From positions 6,702,063 to 6,766,062 of the forward strand of contig NC_037255.1 in NCBI RefSeq assembly GCF_000002425.4: a DNA stretch of 64,000 bases, read 5' to 3'. Numbering within the stretch: the first letter of the stretch is position 1; every line of letters begins with the position of its first letter. This DNA comes from Physcomitrium patens. Lineage: Eukaryota; Streptophyta; Bryopsida; Funariales; Funariaceae. Position numbers and translations under genes: made by a program. This document shows, in pieces, positions 50,299-59,499 of this stretch. The notes below the pieces were generated by a model that was not told the DNA's origin, did no database searches, and was given only the letters and a program-made list of their open reading frames with translations.

Positions 50299-51505
50299 AG
50301 AGCTTTGTCTTTTCTTGATTAAGAGTAGATTATTCCTTTCTCTTGATAAGACATATATTAGAAGTTGTAGATTATCTTCTTTTAAATTGATATTATTTTT
50401 AATATTATTTTTTTCTTTTATTTTTTTCTTTTTTATTTATTTATCTTCAATAATATTACATATTCTTTTTTTTTAAGTGTTATAATAGTGAAGCTTATCA
50501 AAATAAAAAATGGAGTGGTACAAATATAAGAACAATTAAGAGAGTTAATGCTTGCAATGCATCAATTCAATTTACCACCACAAAAAAGAACAAGAATGGC
50601 AAAAAGTAGAAATATAGAAATAATTGGAGTTGCTTCAATATCTATACCAAATCATATTTCTTTTCTAATAATAGAGTACTATTCAACCATTAGAGAACCA
50701 AAAATTATCTTATTTAAGAAATTTGATGGTATAAGATTAAAGTTTTAAAGATTCATCAATCAAGTATAACTAGTAAGTGAACTTCAATCCCAAAGCTATT
50801 CAACTCTAAGATTACAAGTGAAGTTTTTTAGAACACTACTTTTTAGTTCTATGTTATCATGGTTTTTATCTTTTTTTAAATGATGTGACTCAAGATTGAA
50901 TAATTTAAAAGCTTTTTTAATAGACTTATGATCTATGTATAGAAAATATGATGCAATTTGTGTTGCAACAAACAAGATCTATATTTTGCAATAAGAAATT
51001 CAATCTATAACATTCTATGCTTTACAATTTTGATAACTTGTAATTAATATCAAGTGGAATAATGTTGTACTCATTAGCCAATTTTTTTATGGATTAAAAT
51101 ATGAGGTAAAGAAATTATTGCTTAATTTATTTGAACTTCAAATATTGAATCAAACAATTGATTTTGCTGTAAAGTATGACAATCAGTTTTTTTAATTTCA
51201 GTTTGAGAATCATATAAGTAGGCCTCAATGTTATTACAATTCAATGGCAATATCAATGTCTTCTTAGTACATACTTTTGAAAATAGAGGATATACTAATT
51301 AATGCAATATATTTCAAATTTCTTATTGAGCAAGAAAAGATGCATCATCATCAAAGAAAATTATGTTAATATTATAGAGAATTAAAGCATACTATTCAAT
51401 ATTTTCTAAAAAATTAATGCAATCATAAAATGAGAAGTATAACTATCAAAGAAGATAGTATGTCAAAAAATGAGTTTGTTTAGCTACAATAGGAACCATT
51501 AATAT
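50299..51505 (+). pseudogene. Gypsy leader and gag relic, family D
   Basis: The leader resembles that of element B (agtagattattcc then a gattatctt block). The following reading includes KKFDGIRLKF near 50720, equivalent to the DKFDGTRANF block in B. A shared stretch at 51470-51500 (tagctacaataggaacc) corresponds to the end of B gag. Many stops. The reading is cut at about 51505 by the inverted repeat segment that follows. Confidence 0.65.
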
Positions 51506-52645
51506 ATTATGTGAATTCTTGCTCAAGAATGCATGAGGCACCTAACTGTGGAAGATAAAGTTATATTTTACAAATATTTAAGAAGTCTAATAGGTTTCAA
51601 CTATTTAAATACATAATAATTAGAATTTTAATTTTAAATTATTTTAAGTCAATACAAAGAACTCAAAAATACTCTTTTTAGTAACCTCAACCATATACAA
51701 ATTCCAATTGCCTTATTATTTTTATAATTAGGCTATTTTGATCTTAATCAATGAGTTTCAGTAAGCTGTAACTTCTAATTTGATTGTCTACTTCATGAAA
51801 AATTTTGAATGCAAATACCATTATAATTCTTTTATGTGATTAGAAAAATTCAGACCAATCCAACTTATAGATTGTGAAAAAAAGTCCAAAAACTGCACTA
51901 ATGTAACTTGATTGTTGGCTTGAAAGTTGATACAAATATTTCAAAAGAAATTTCTACTTTTTTAAATATTAATTTCAATTAAAAATCAATGTGTAGCTTG
52001 ATCTTGAAGTCTTCTACAACCATGCCAAATTTCGCCTTAATCCAATTAATGAATCTTTAGATATCATAGAAATCTTATCCAATTTCAAATTGCGAACTTT
52101 TAATACCTTCTTGTATCAAAATCCAAATACCTCTCAATTACACCGTTAGATTAATACAAAATTTTACATATACTTAGTACTACCAATTAATCAAATACTA
52201 CCAAATTTTTTTATTGTAGATATGACATTAATTAAAGAAAATAAGTGAGAATGCTAGCCTTAATTATATTATATAAATCCCAAATCACCAATACAAATCT
52301 TAACTTTGAACAACAATTGCAAAGTCATCCCAAATCCTCTAAAAACAAGCCTTATACCTTTAGAATTAATTTAAAGCTTGTTCATCAATCCTAATTACCA
52401 ATCTTCAAATACTCTCTTACTTTGTCTTAGATAATTGTTTTACTAGCTAGACATCTAGTTTTGATCTTCTTTCACAAATGATTGATCTCTAGGTATCAAT
52501 GTAACCTATCATAGGAATTTTTTAGGCCAATTATATCCTCAATTAAATCCTAGTATCAACCATGTTAATTATTTATCTCTTTTAATTTGATTTTATTAAT
52601 TTATGGCCTTTCTAAGATAATAAAAGAAATTTTATAGTATAGAAG
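51506..52645 (-). repeat. AT-rich dispersed segment, inverted copy of 15600-16720
   Basis: The minus-strand sequence follows 15600-16720 over about 1.1 kb (e.g. aataattaacatggttgatac against aataattaatatggttgatac). Its end at 51510-51540 carries the acagttaggtgcc block also seen at the family E ends. No coding potential. Confidence 0.65.
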
Positions 52646-53545
52646 TGTAGAATAAGTTTTCAGAATGTAGATACCTAGTGTATAGTGTAAACAGGGATAG
52701 ATAACTGCTGAAAAGGTGGTTCAGTAGGTAGAATGGATGAATAGTCAGGAAAAGTAGTTATCATCTGTAGTATATGAGTTGGTATCTCGAGGTAGTGTAA
52801 GGAGGATGGGAGAGGGGAAGAAAATGCCAGATTGTGAGAGTTGTAAGCCGAGGGCCAGACTGTGAGAGTTGTGAGCCGAGGGCCAGATTGTAAGAGTTGT
52901 GAGCCGGAGGCCAGACTGCGATAGTACTGAGCCGGAGGCTAGACTGCGATAGTGCTAAGCCGAGGGCCAGACTGTGAGAGTCGTGAGTCGGGGTAAGCTT
53001 GGTGCTACCTCTTTTCTTTTGTTTGTTATTTTCTTTAAATAAGAAGATTGAAAGTTTCTGAATATTGTGAAGTGAATTATGGAATAGAAATGTGATTGGT
53101 ATTATTTGAGAAGAAGAAAGATTAAATGCTGAAATCTGATTGTAGTTCAGTAGAAAGAATGAGTCTGTGTTTGTGTGAAACACTGTAATGTGAATGGCAG
53201 TTTTGTATGAAGAATTCCAGTGATTGGAACGAGGATAATTGTGTGTTGAAAGCTATGAAGGTGCAGTATTACAGTTGGAGATTATGAGGGTGAATATATT
53301 GGTAGAAATAGTAGTTATTGGTATGATTGAATTGTTGTAAGGAAGAGACCGATAAGGTGAAGGAGGAGATTGTAGTTTCTTTGTGTATTCAGATATTGGA
53401 AATAGAGATGATACATTCAGGAGGTAATTGATTGTGTGACCCTAACGTGAATGCTTAAGCAACTAGTCATTCTCCGTGTTCAAATCCCCCTATACGGATT
53501 TATGCTGGGAGGTTTCTTCCAGAATAAGTAAAACGAGTAATCACA
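52646..53545 (+). mobile_element. 5' LTR of gypsy element A (Athila-like)
   Basis: 900 bp from TGTAGAATAAG to GTAATCACA, with a primer-binding site two to three bases downstream. It is the same family as the LTR of element C at 56696-57405, in opposite orientation. Most of the length difference is due to a 28-bp minisatellite with six units here against one in C. Confidence 0.85.
52826..52993. repeat. 28-bp minisatellite, six units, in the element A LTR
   Basis: Six head-to-tail 28-bp units, each starting like gccagactgtgagagttgtg and ending with gccgagg or gccggag. The minus-strand open frame 52761-53183 simply translates this repeat and is not a gene. Confidence 0.95.
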
Positions 53546-53548
53546 TTT

Positions 53549-53565
53549 TGGCACCGCTGTCGGAG
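53549..53565 (+). other. Primer-binding site of element A
   Basis: TGGCACCGCTGTCGGAG follows the LTR. It differs at four positions from TGGCGCCGTTGCCGGGG, the complement of the plant tRNA-Asp 3' end used by Athila-type gypsy elements. Confidence 0.7.
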
Positions 53566-53622
53566 AGTGATAATAGCTTTGAGTGTTAGGAATTAATTAC
53601 CAAACGTGTGAAAAAATTCGCA

Positions 53623-54537
53623 ATGGAAGATAATTTGAGTAGTATTTGAAGCAAGAATATGGTTATTAAGAATGAGAATATAATAGCAAAGAAAATAAAG
53701 CAATCAAAGAAAAGAACAGAGAAATCGCAAGCAAGAAATTTGTTGTGTAATGAGCGAGATCACAAATTAAAAAAGAAGCATCGACAAAGTTGAATTAAGC
53801 CGTGGTTGCATGCCTGTTGGCATATTTCATCGTACCTAGAAGATGATCAACCTCTAATATTTTAAAAGTACATACCGTTAAAGAAATTGTCAAGAGCACT
53901 CGCAGAGAGCGCTGCTAATAGTCCAGCAAACCTCTCGAAGCCATTAACAAAAAACAAGGAAGACACAAAGGAATTAGGTACTCCACTAGGTATCTTCTCA
54001 ATTGTAAATACGTCCGATCCTAACAAGACTGGTTCTAAAGATCACCATAAATTACTTGTCAATAAAGACCAATTCAGAGTATATCAAAACCTATCGTTTT
54101 CACCTCATATTCAACCAGTAAAATTATTTGGGGATAATAATAGTCAATCGGGAAGGCCTGGAAGTCCGAAAAAGACTTTTGCAAGAGACAGTTTTTATTT
54201 TAATAAGAAATTGAGCAGAACACTAGCATCTTTAATGACGTCTGGACGACGAATAGTTTCGATTGCAGTTCAAATGGGTGCAGTGGGTGATCGAACGACT
54301 AGCATCGCGTCATTACCTATTTTTCGGGGTTTGCCAGGTGCGGATCCAGATCAACATTTGTCTCAATTCTTGATGGTGTGTGTAGCCAATAATGGAAGAA
54401 CAGAAGACATTTGGCTGAGATAGCTATTAGTGACATTGAAAGATACAACGTTTGAGTGGTATAACCACCAACGTGTGGGACAATTTATCAATTGGGAGGC
54501 ATTGAAAAATGCATTTTTAGCCCATTTTCGACCAATT
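53623..54537 (+). pseudogene. gag of element A, interrupted by element B
   Basis: A reading from the ATG at 53623 keeps one phase to 54537 but contains four stops (near 53647, 53791, 53863 and 54421). The C-terminal part, including FRGLPGADPDQHLSQF and TFEWYNHQ, is a typical retrotransposon gag domain. The frame is cut by the family B LTR starting at 54538. Confidence 0.8.
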
Positions 54538-54575
54538 GTTAGGGACATAGTCCTTAGACCTTTCTAGAGACAAGT

Positions 54576-54622
54576 TTCTAGAACCTTCTAGAAAGAAGTC
54601 TCTAGAAACTTCCAGAAAATTC
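54576..54622. promoter_or_regulatory. Two perfect four-unit heat-shock elements in the LTR U3
   Basis: 54576-54593 reads TTC-TA-GAA-CC-TTC-TA-GAA and 54605-54622 reads GAA-AC-TTC-CA-GAA-AA-TTC. Each is four perfect alternating triplets with 2-bp spacing, above the three needed for heat-shock-factor binding. They lie about 210-255 bp upstream of the TATA box. The first is conserved in the other family B LTR (239-256). Confidence 0.7.
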
Positions 54623-54830
54623 CTTGAATATTCTCTTAGAATATTCTTTAAAGATTCTCTAAAGATTCTTTGAAGATTTTCTAAGAAGGCTCTAGAAGAT
54701 TCTTAGAATATTCTAGTAGATTCTAGGAAGTTACTTGAGAAGCTTCCTAGCTCTTGGGTAGTTGCTCGAGAAGCTTCATAGTTCTTGAGAAGCTTCTTGA
54801 TGCGCTTCCTTAGAACCATAGGCCAGTAGT

Positions 54831-54839
54831 ATATATAAG
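54831..54839 (+). promoter_or_regulatory. LTR TATA box
   Basis: atatataag, with equivalent sequences at the same place in the family D LTRs (18441, 45727, 50070). The expected transcription start, 25-30 bp downstream, falls within the hairpin at 54841-54870. Confidence 0.65.
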
Positions 54840-54840
54840 A

Positions 54841-54870
54841 GTCGAGGCTGAAGAGTTCTTCAGTCTCGAC
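54841..54870 (+). other. Stem-loop at the LTR transcription start
   Basis: Arms GTCGAGGCTGAA and TTCAGTCTCGAC enclose a 6-nt loop: twelve pairs, one of them G-U. The same structure with a different sequence exists in the family D LTR at 18450-18479. Confidence 0.7.
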
Positions 54871-55024
54871 AACACATCTCTTGAAGCTCTAGCTCAATTC
54901 TCTTGGCGTTGCTCTTGTACTCATTTGATAATCTAGTTCTTGTCATTTCTTCTTGAACTTCTTGTTTAGATTTCTTGTTTGTATTTTTGGTCCGTGACAG
55001 TTTATCGAGACTACCTTTATCTTA

Positions 55025-55445
55025 ATATCAGAGCTGAATCCTTCTTGTTTGAGAGCGGATTACCCCTCTTCTTGAAGGTATTCTAGCGCTTTAGGGGTTG
55101 CGGATTACCCCTCTTCTTGAAGGTATTCTAGCGCTTTAGGGGTTGCGGATTACCTTCCTCTAAACTGATATTTTCTCAATCACAATATCAGAGCTTAGTT
55201 CTTTGAGGCAGAGAGTGGACTACCCCTTTCCTTGGAGATACTTAAGCGTTCTAAGGGTTGCGGATTACCCTCTCTTGGACTGATATTAATTCCTTCTTTT
55301 TGTTTAGCATAGCTAGTAAAAAAGACTATTAACATTGATTTCAGAGCTTTGCCTTCTTGATAGAGTGCGGATTACCCCTCTTCTCGAAAGCATTGAGGCA
55401 TTTTTAGAGGTTGCGGATTACCCTCCTCTAAAACTGAAATCGTTT
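55025..55445 (+). repeat. Leader of element B: three diverged repeats, each starting with a primer-site-like sequence
   Basis: Each ~110-160 bp unit begins with a tRNA-Met-complementary core (tatcagagc at 55026 and 55186, tttcagagc at 55339). It continues with gcggattacccctc and a second ggttgcggattacc, then taaactgata or similar. Within unit one a 45-bp piece is duplicated almost perfectly (about 55056-55145). Confidence 0.8.
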
Positions 55446-55561
55446 AGTGTTTTTTTTCTTTTCTCCGAGTAGGTTTTAGTGACAAATAGTGCTACAATTT
55501 TCTCCAAGAGACTTAGCAATTTTTTCTTCTCTCAAAATTTTAATCCATCTATTCTCTAAAT

Positions 55562-56695
55562 ATGGAAGTAGACCAGGTCATAGATAGTGCATCTCCACAA
55601 GTAGACAATAGAGTGGCAACTCTTGCAGATCTTCAAGCTCTTATGAATAGTGTATGAAAGGAGATTGCATTTCTTCGCAATCCAAGTAAAGAACCTCAAA
55701 TTGTTCTAGTGACCGAAGAAGCTAGACACGAAATTCATAGCCTACAACAAGAGATTATTCGACTGAGAGAAGCAAGACATGTGTCACATACGACCCCTAT
55801 GGATACTTCAAGGATTAGTACGAAAGAACCAAAAGCGAGTATGCCAGATAAGTTTGACGGAACAAGAGCCAACTTCCGAGGTTTTGTGCAACAAGTACGG
55901 CTTTACCTACGCCTATACCCTTCTCGTTATCCGAATGGATTTACCTAGGTTGCTTTCATAGGTACTCTTCTATCAGAAAATGCTCGCTTTTGGTTTGCTC
56001 CACTATTGGAGAAGGATTCTCCAATATTGTACGACCTAGAGGCTTTCATAGAGAGACTTACTGCTGCGTTTGGAGATAGCGATCGAGAAAGAGTGGCTGA
56101 AAGAAAGATACAAAATCTGCGACAAGGATCACGTTCTGCTGCAATCTATGCTGCAGAATTTCAACAGCTTACATGTGATCTTGATTGGAATGATAAGGCA
56201 TTCATGACACGATTTCAATATGGACTGAGAGATGATGTCAAGAACTTATTGATCACCATGCATAAGGCGGATACTTTAGAAGAACTTATATCTCAAGCAA
56301 TTATTTGTGACAACCGCCTCTTTGAATTACGACAAGAAAGACAATCACGCTGGAGAAATGATGGAGCATTTGTTACATTTTCAAAAGGTCCAGAGAATCA
56401 CTCCACAGATCCTGAACCCATACAAATTGATGAGGTACGTTTCAAACCCCTCACAGCTGAGGAAAGGAAGCGACGGTTTGAACAAAACTTGTGTTTATAT
56501 TGCGGAGAAGCAGGCCATAAAGCTGTAGATTGTCGGAAGAAACAGAAGCCTCAAACAACAAGACTCAAGAGTACAAGCATGCAGGAAAACAAGGACGCCC
56601 AGCCACAATAGGGACCGTGCGGCTGGACATCTCAACATCCCAAATTAATCAAGGTTCCTTTCTCTCAGCTCAACCTTCAGATTGTTTTATGGTAC
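55562..56695 (+). pseudogene. gag of gypsy element B, interrupted by element C
   Basis: One reading phase runs from the ATG at 55562 to a stop at 56609-56611, with only two internal stops (TGA at 55655, TAG at 55946). It shows a retrotransposon gag domain (DKFDGTRANF, then RFWFAPLLEKD, then an FGDSDRERVAERKI block). A CCHC zinc knuckle, CLYCGEAGHKAVDC, follows at about 56490-56530. A short tail leads towards a protease in another phase before the sequence is cut at 56696 by the LTR of element C. Pol is therefore displaced beyond the window or lost. Confidence 0.85.
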
Positions 56696-57405
56696 TGTGA
56701 TTGTCGTTTTACTTACTCTAACTTATCTAATCAGAGTAAACCTGTATAGGGGAATTCGAACACAGGGAAAGAATACCGCATGAGCTTACACGTTAGGGTC
56801 ACACAATTAACTGTATTCCGCACTACTTAAAACATCCAGGAAACACTACAATGCTTTCCACTTCCTAATAATACTCCACCATCACTGATAACAAACAACA
56901 TGTAATCCCGCACTATCCTAAATGACAGGACATAATCATACTATAATCCAAATTCTGGAGTTCTTCACCATTAACTGCCTTCACATTACAGTGTTTCACA
57001 CAAACACAGACTCATTCTCTCTGCTGAACTACATTCAGATTTCAGCATTCAATCTCTCTTCTTCTCATTCAATAACATATAATTCCATTCACACTTTCAT
57101 TCCATGATTCACTTCACAATATTCAGAAACTCTCAATACTCTTATTTCAAAGAACATAACAACAAAAGAAAAGAGGTAGCACCAAGCTTACCCCGGCTCA
57201 CACTATCACAGTAATGGCCCCTACTTCCTCTCTCCCATCCTCCTTATGCTACCACGAGATACCAACTGCTACATCTCTAATGAAAACTGCTTTTCCTAAC
57301 TATTCATCCATTTTACCTACTGAACTACCTTTTCAACAGTCATCTATCCCTGTTTACACTATGAACTAAGTATCTACAATTCAACAAATAACTACTTATT
57401 CTACA
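56696..57405 (-). mobile_element. 3' LTR of element C
   Basis: 710 bp on the minus strand from TGTAGAATAAG (57405) to CAATCACA (56696). It is the same family as the element A LTR but has a single 28-bp unit where A has six. Confidence 0.85.
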
Positions 57406-57420
57406 TAGCCCCACTCCCAT
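57406..57420 (-). other. Terminal polypurine tract of element C
   Basis: ATGGGAGTGGGGCTA on the minus strand, immediately before the 3' LTR start; it should prime plus-strand DNA synthesis. Confidence 0.75.
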
Positions 57421-57483
57421 CTGTGCAGCGTCCTCGCAAACATAGAATCGATACATAACTAAAAAAAAACTTCTCCAAAATTT

Positions 57484-58443
57484 CTATTTATTTGATATAT
57501 CCAATTGATCAATTACTACATTATCCATTATTGGTTCCACCGATTCTGGCTGTAGTGGTACGTCTTCATCCTCTTCCAATATTTCAAGCGACTCCTTTCT
57601 CAACTGGGCTGAAAGATCTTCATTGTATTCTCCCAATTCACGGATCTGAGCTTCCAGTTTCAGGATCTGGGCATCGCGAAGTTCCAACTGATGTTGCTGC
57701 GAACTCATCCCTTCTGGGACATCTTTAATCGACACTTGAGATTGGCTCCTCACAGTTAACTCTTCCGTCAGTTTTGACACCTCATTTTGTAAAACTTCAA
57801 TTTCAGACCTCATTTTCCCCGTTTCACATCTCAATTGGTCACACAATAACGCTTTCTCTGTCGCCAATAACTCTGTCTTGTCCACTTCCGCTTGCAACTG
57901 GCATTTGAACTTCTCCCGTTCCAAATCCCATGACTTCCTATTCTGAATCAATTCGTCCCGTTGTCCTTCCACAATCCGTGAAATCTGTTCTTTTTCCTTT
58001 GTCCAAGCCTCATATTGGAGAACCAATTTCCGCTCCAGGACCAACTTGGCTTCTTCAATTTCTTGAATCCTCAGTTCTTGCTCCCTGATTTTTTTATTTT
58101 GATCCGATATCCTTTTTTTACTGTCCTCCCAATCCCGTTTACTTCTGTCTTCGACATCCAATGCTCGTACCATACAATGTATTTGCGAAATGTGCTTCAA
58201 TACGGCATTTTTAAGAGATACTCCTTCAGAGAATCGACCCTCTGGAAACGCCAACTGGTTGATATCTATCAATAATGGGACTTGATTCTCCTCTTCCACC
58301 GCAAGACCACTTGGAACCCGTCTCGCTTCGATAACCGGAGCTACCCCTTGAACCACTGTACGACTTGATTCTCCAATTTCGTGTATTACATCCCCTACAT
58401 TGTGATTCTGTGCCAACAAATTTCGTTCTCTCTGCAAAGGTGC
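57484..58443 (-). CDS. Element C extra ORF, coiled-coil half
   Basis: This is the continuation, in the same phase, of the frame starting at 59178, after an in-frame TGA at 58446-58444. It encodes about 318 residues up to the stop at 57486-57484. From roughly 58200 to 57600 the protein is a long Glu/Lys/Gln/Leu-rich heptad-like coiled coil (e.g. IRELGEYNEDLSAQLRKESL near its end). No membrane segment or signal peptide is seen, so despite its env-like position it does not look like an envelope protein. The first ATG-less residues after the TGA suggest it is not a separate gene. Confidence 0.65.
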   Translation of the reverse strand, partial: APLQRERNLLAQNHNVGDVIHEIGESSRTVVQGVAPVIEARRVPSGLAVEEENQVPLLIDINQLAFPEGRFSEGVSLKNAVLKHISQIHCMVRALDVEDRSKRDWEDSKKRISDQNKKIREQELRIQEIEEAKLVLERKLVLQYEAWTKEKEQISRIVEGQRDELIQNRKSWDLEREKFKCQLQAEVDKTELLATEKALLCDQLRCETGKMRSEIEVLQNEVSKLTEELTVRSQSQVSIKDVPEGMSSQQHQLELRDAQILKLEAQIRELGEYNEDLSAQLRKESLEILEEDEDVPLQPESVEPIMDNVVIDQLDISNK

Positions 58444-59178
58444 TCACACTGGTATAAGGTTTTCCTCTTCTGACGGTGGTTGACGCAATGTGTGCGCGAT
58501 GACAGCATACACATAATTTGAACAAAGCAAGGATGTGAACTTCCCCAATTTGAACTTGGCTCCTATCTCCGCATGAATACGAGTAGCTACGTAAGCCGCC
58601 CAGTTGAACACCATCCCCTCAAACGCCCCTACTGCTGCATACAATAATCGTTTTGACACATATGTGGGGTGTCGGTACAATCCTAACCGCCTCAGCACGA
58701 ACCGCAACCATTCCACATATTCTGGTGTAATCGCCTCCTGAGTCCGCCATCCTTGGCTCCTTTCAAAGGATGACATTCCTCCCTTGAAATATCTACCTGG
58801 GCTGAAATCGCCTGACTCATCAGTCCCAACTGCCATCTCTCCAATGGGAAGAAACAACACCTTTTCCAGGATTGTTTCATCAATCCCAATAATTCGCCCT
58901 TGAACGACACTCGATCCATCCTCGGGGTCGTAATTCTCAATGTATTCCTCCACTAATGACACATTGATTGATGGTAAACGCTCTGAATGGTGCAAAAACT
59001 GGAACAGCTTCGCAGTCCGAAAATCCCTTATTTTTCTCTGCGTCCAACAGATTTCTAACTTCATCGGCTCCATATTGGTAACGATTATCACAGCCGGTGG
59101 TTTTGCTGTGCGTTTAGCTCTCACATTCCGGCCACTTTCATCTCTGTCTACAGCTCTCTTGGTACTTTCAATCGCCAT
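58444..59178 (-). CDS. Element C extra ORF, N-terminal domain
   Basis: The frame opens with an ATG at 59178 and has 244 codons before the TGA at 58446-58444. A basic N-terminus (KRAVDRDESGRNVRAKRTAK) resembles a nuclear signal. A compact region follows, including LFQFLHHSERLPSINVSLVE, a W-R-T block, and FEGMVFNWAAYVATRIHAEI. In its position after pol and its general style it recalls the Athila ORF1 / plant transposon-protein domain that follows or precedes pol in Athila-type elements. That link is my impression, not a demonstrated match. Function unknown; a role in packaging, transport or RNA binding is possible. Confidence 0.65.
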   Translation of the reverse strand: MAIESTKRAVDRDESGRNVRAKRTAKPPAVIIVTNMEPMKLEICWTQRKIRDFRTAKLFQFLHHSERLPSINVSLVEEYIENYDPEDGSSVVQGRIIGIDETILEKVLFLPIGEMAVGTDESGDFSPGRYFKGGMSSFERSQGWRTQEAITPEYVEWLRFVLRRLGLYRHPTYVSKRLLYAAVGAFEGMVFNWAAYVATRIHAEIGAKFKLGKFTSLLCSNYVYAVIAHTLRQPPSEEENLIPV

Positions 59179-59295
59179 GACTCAAACGCTTACAGGTCCT
59201 AACCGTCAATGCCACTCTCCAGTCTGCCCGAAACACTAAAATGAGACACAAATAAGCAACAACATAATATAACACCACAGAATAACCCTTAGTAG

Positions 59296-59310
59296 GAGCC
59301 CCACTCCTAT
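59296..59310 (-). other. Internal polypurine-tract-like copy in element C
   Basis: ATAGGAGTGGGGCTC on the minus strand matches the terminal tract at 57406-57420 at 13 of 15 positions. It sits in the 320-bp spacer between the integrase stop (59500) and the extra ORF start (59178). Confidence 0.6.
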
Positions 59311-59499
59311 TCTATTACCTAGTGATGAGAGCGACAACATGGTACCCATACTGTCCATTTCTCACTTCCTTCGCATCTGACACAATAGTGATTACTACAT
59401 ATCCTTGCAGCCGCCTCTACGTCTTATACCATAATTAGGTCCCTCCTGAGTCCATTCGAAGTCCCCTCCCCTCAAATGAAATAAAACCCGTCCCGGGTT

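Larger units (their letters stand above)
54538..55024 (+). mobile_element. 5' LTR of gypsy element B
   Basis: Starts TGTTAGGGACATAG immediately after the broken gag of element A and ends just before a tRNA-Met-type primer site. U3 is a dense array of TTC/GAA triplets. TATA (atatataag) is at 54831-54839. A 12-bp hairpin lies at 54841-54870. The first ~285 bp match 1-295 in inverted orientation. The right end is approximate. Confidence 0.85.

Noticed and set aside
52761..53183. 140-codon minus-strand open frame with repeated motifs
   Set aside because: It is the translation of the 28-bp minisatellite and adjoining LTR sequence; the repeat in the protein mirrors the DNA repeat.
53455..53500. 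tRNA-like B-box (gtgttcaaatccccc)
   Set aside because: Part of the element A LTR, also present in the element C LTR; no acceptor stem or anticodon arm around it.
58226..58525. 99-codon minus-strand frame spanning the TGA in the element C extra ORF
   Set aside because: Different phase; both flanking parts of the real ORF continue in one phase across the TGA, so no frameshift is needed.
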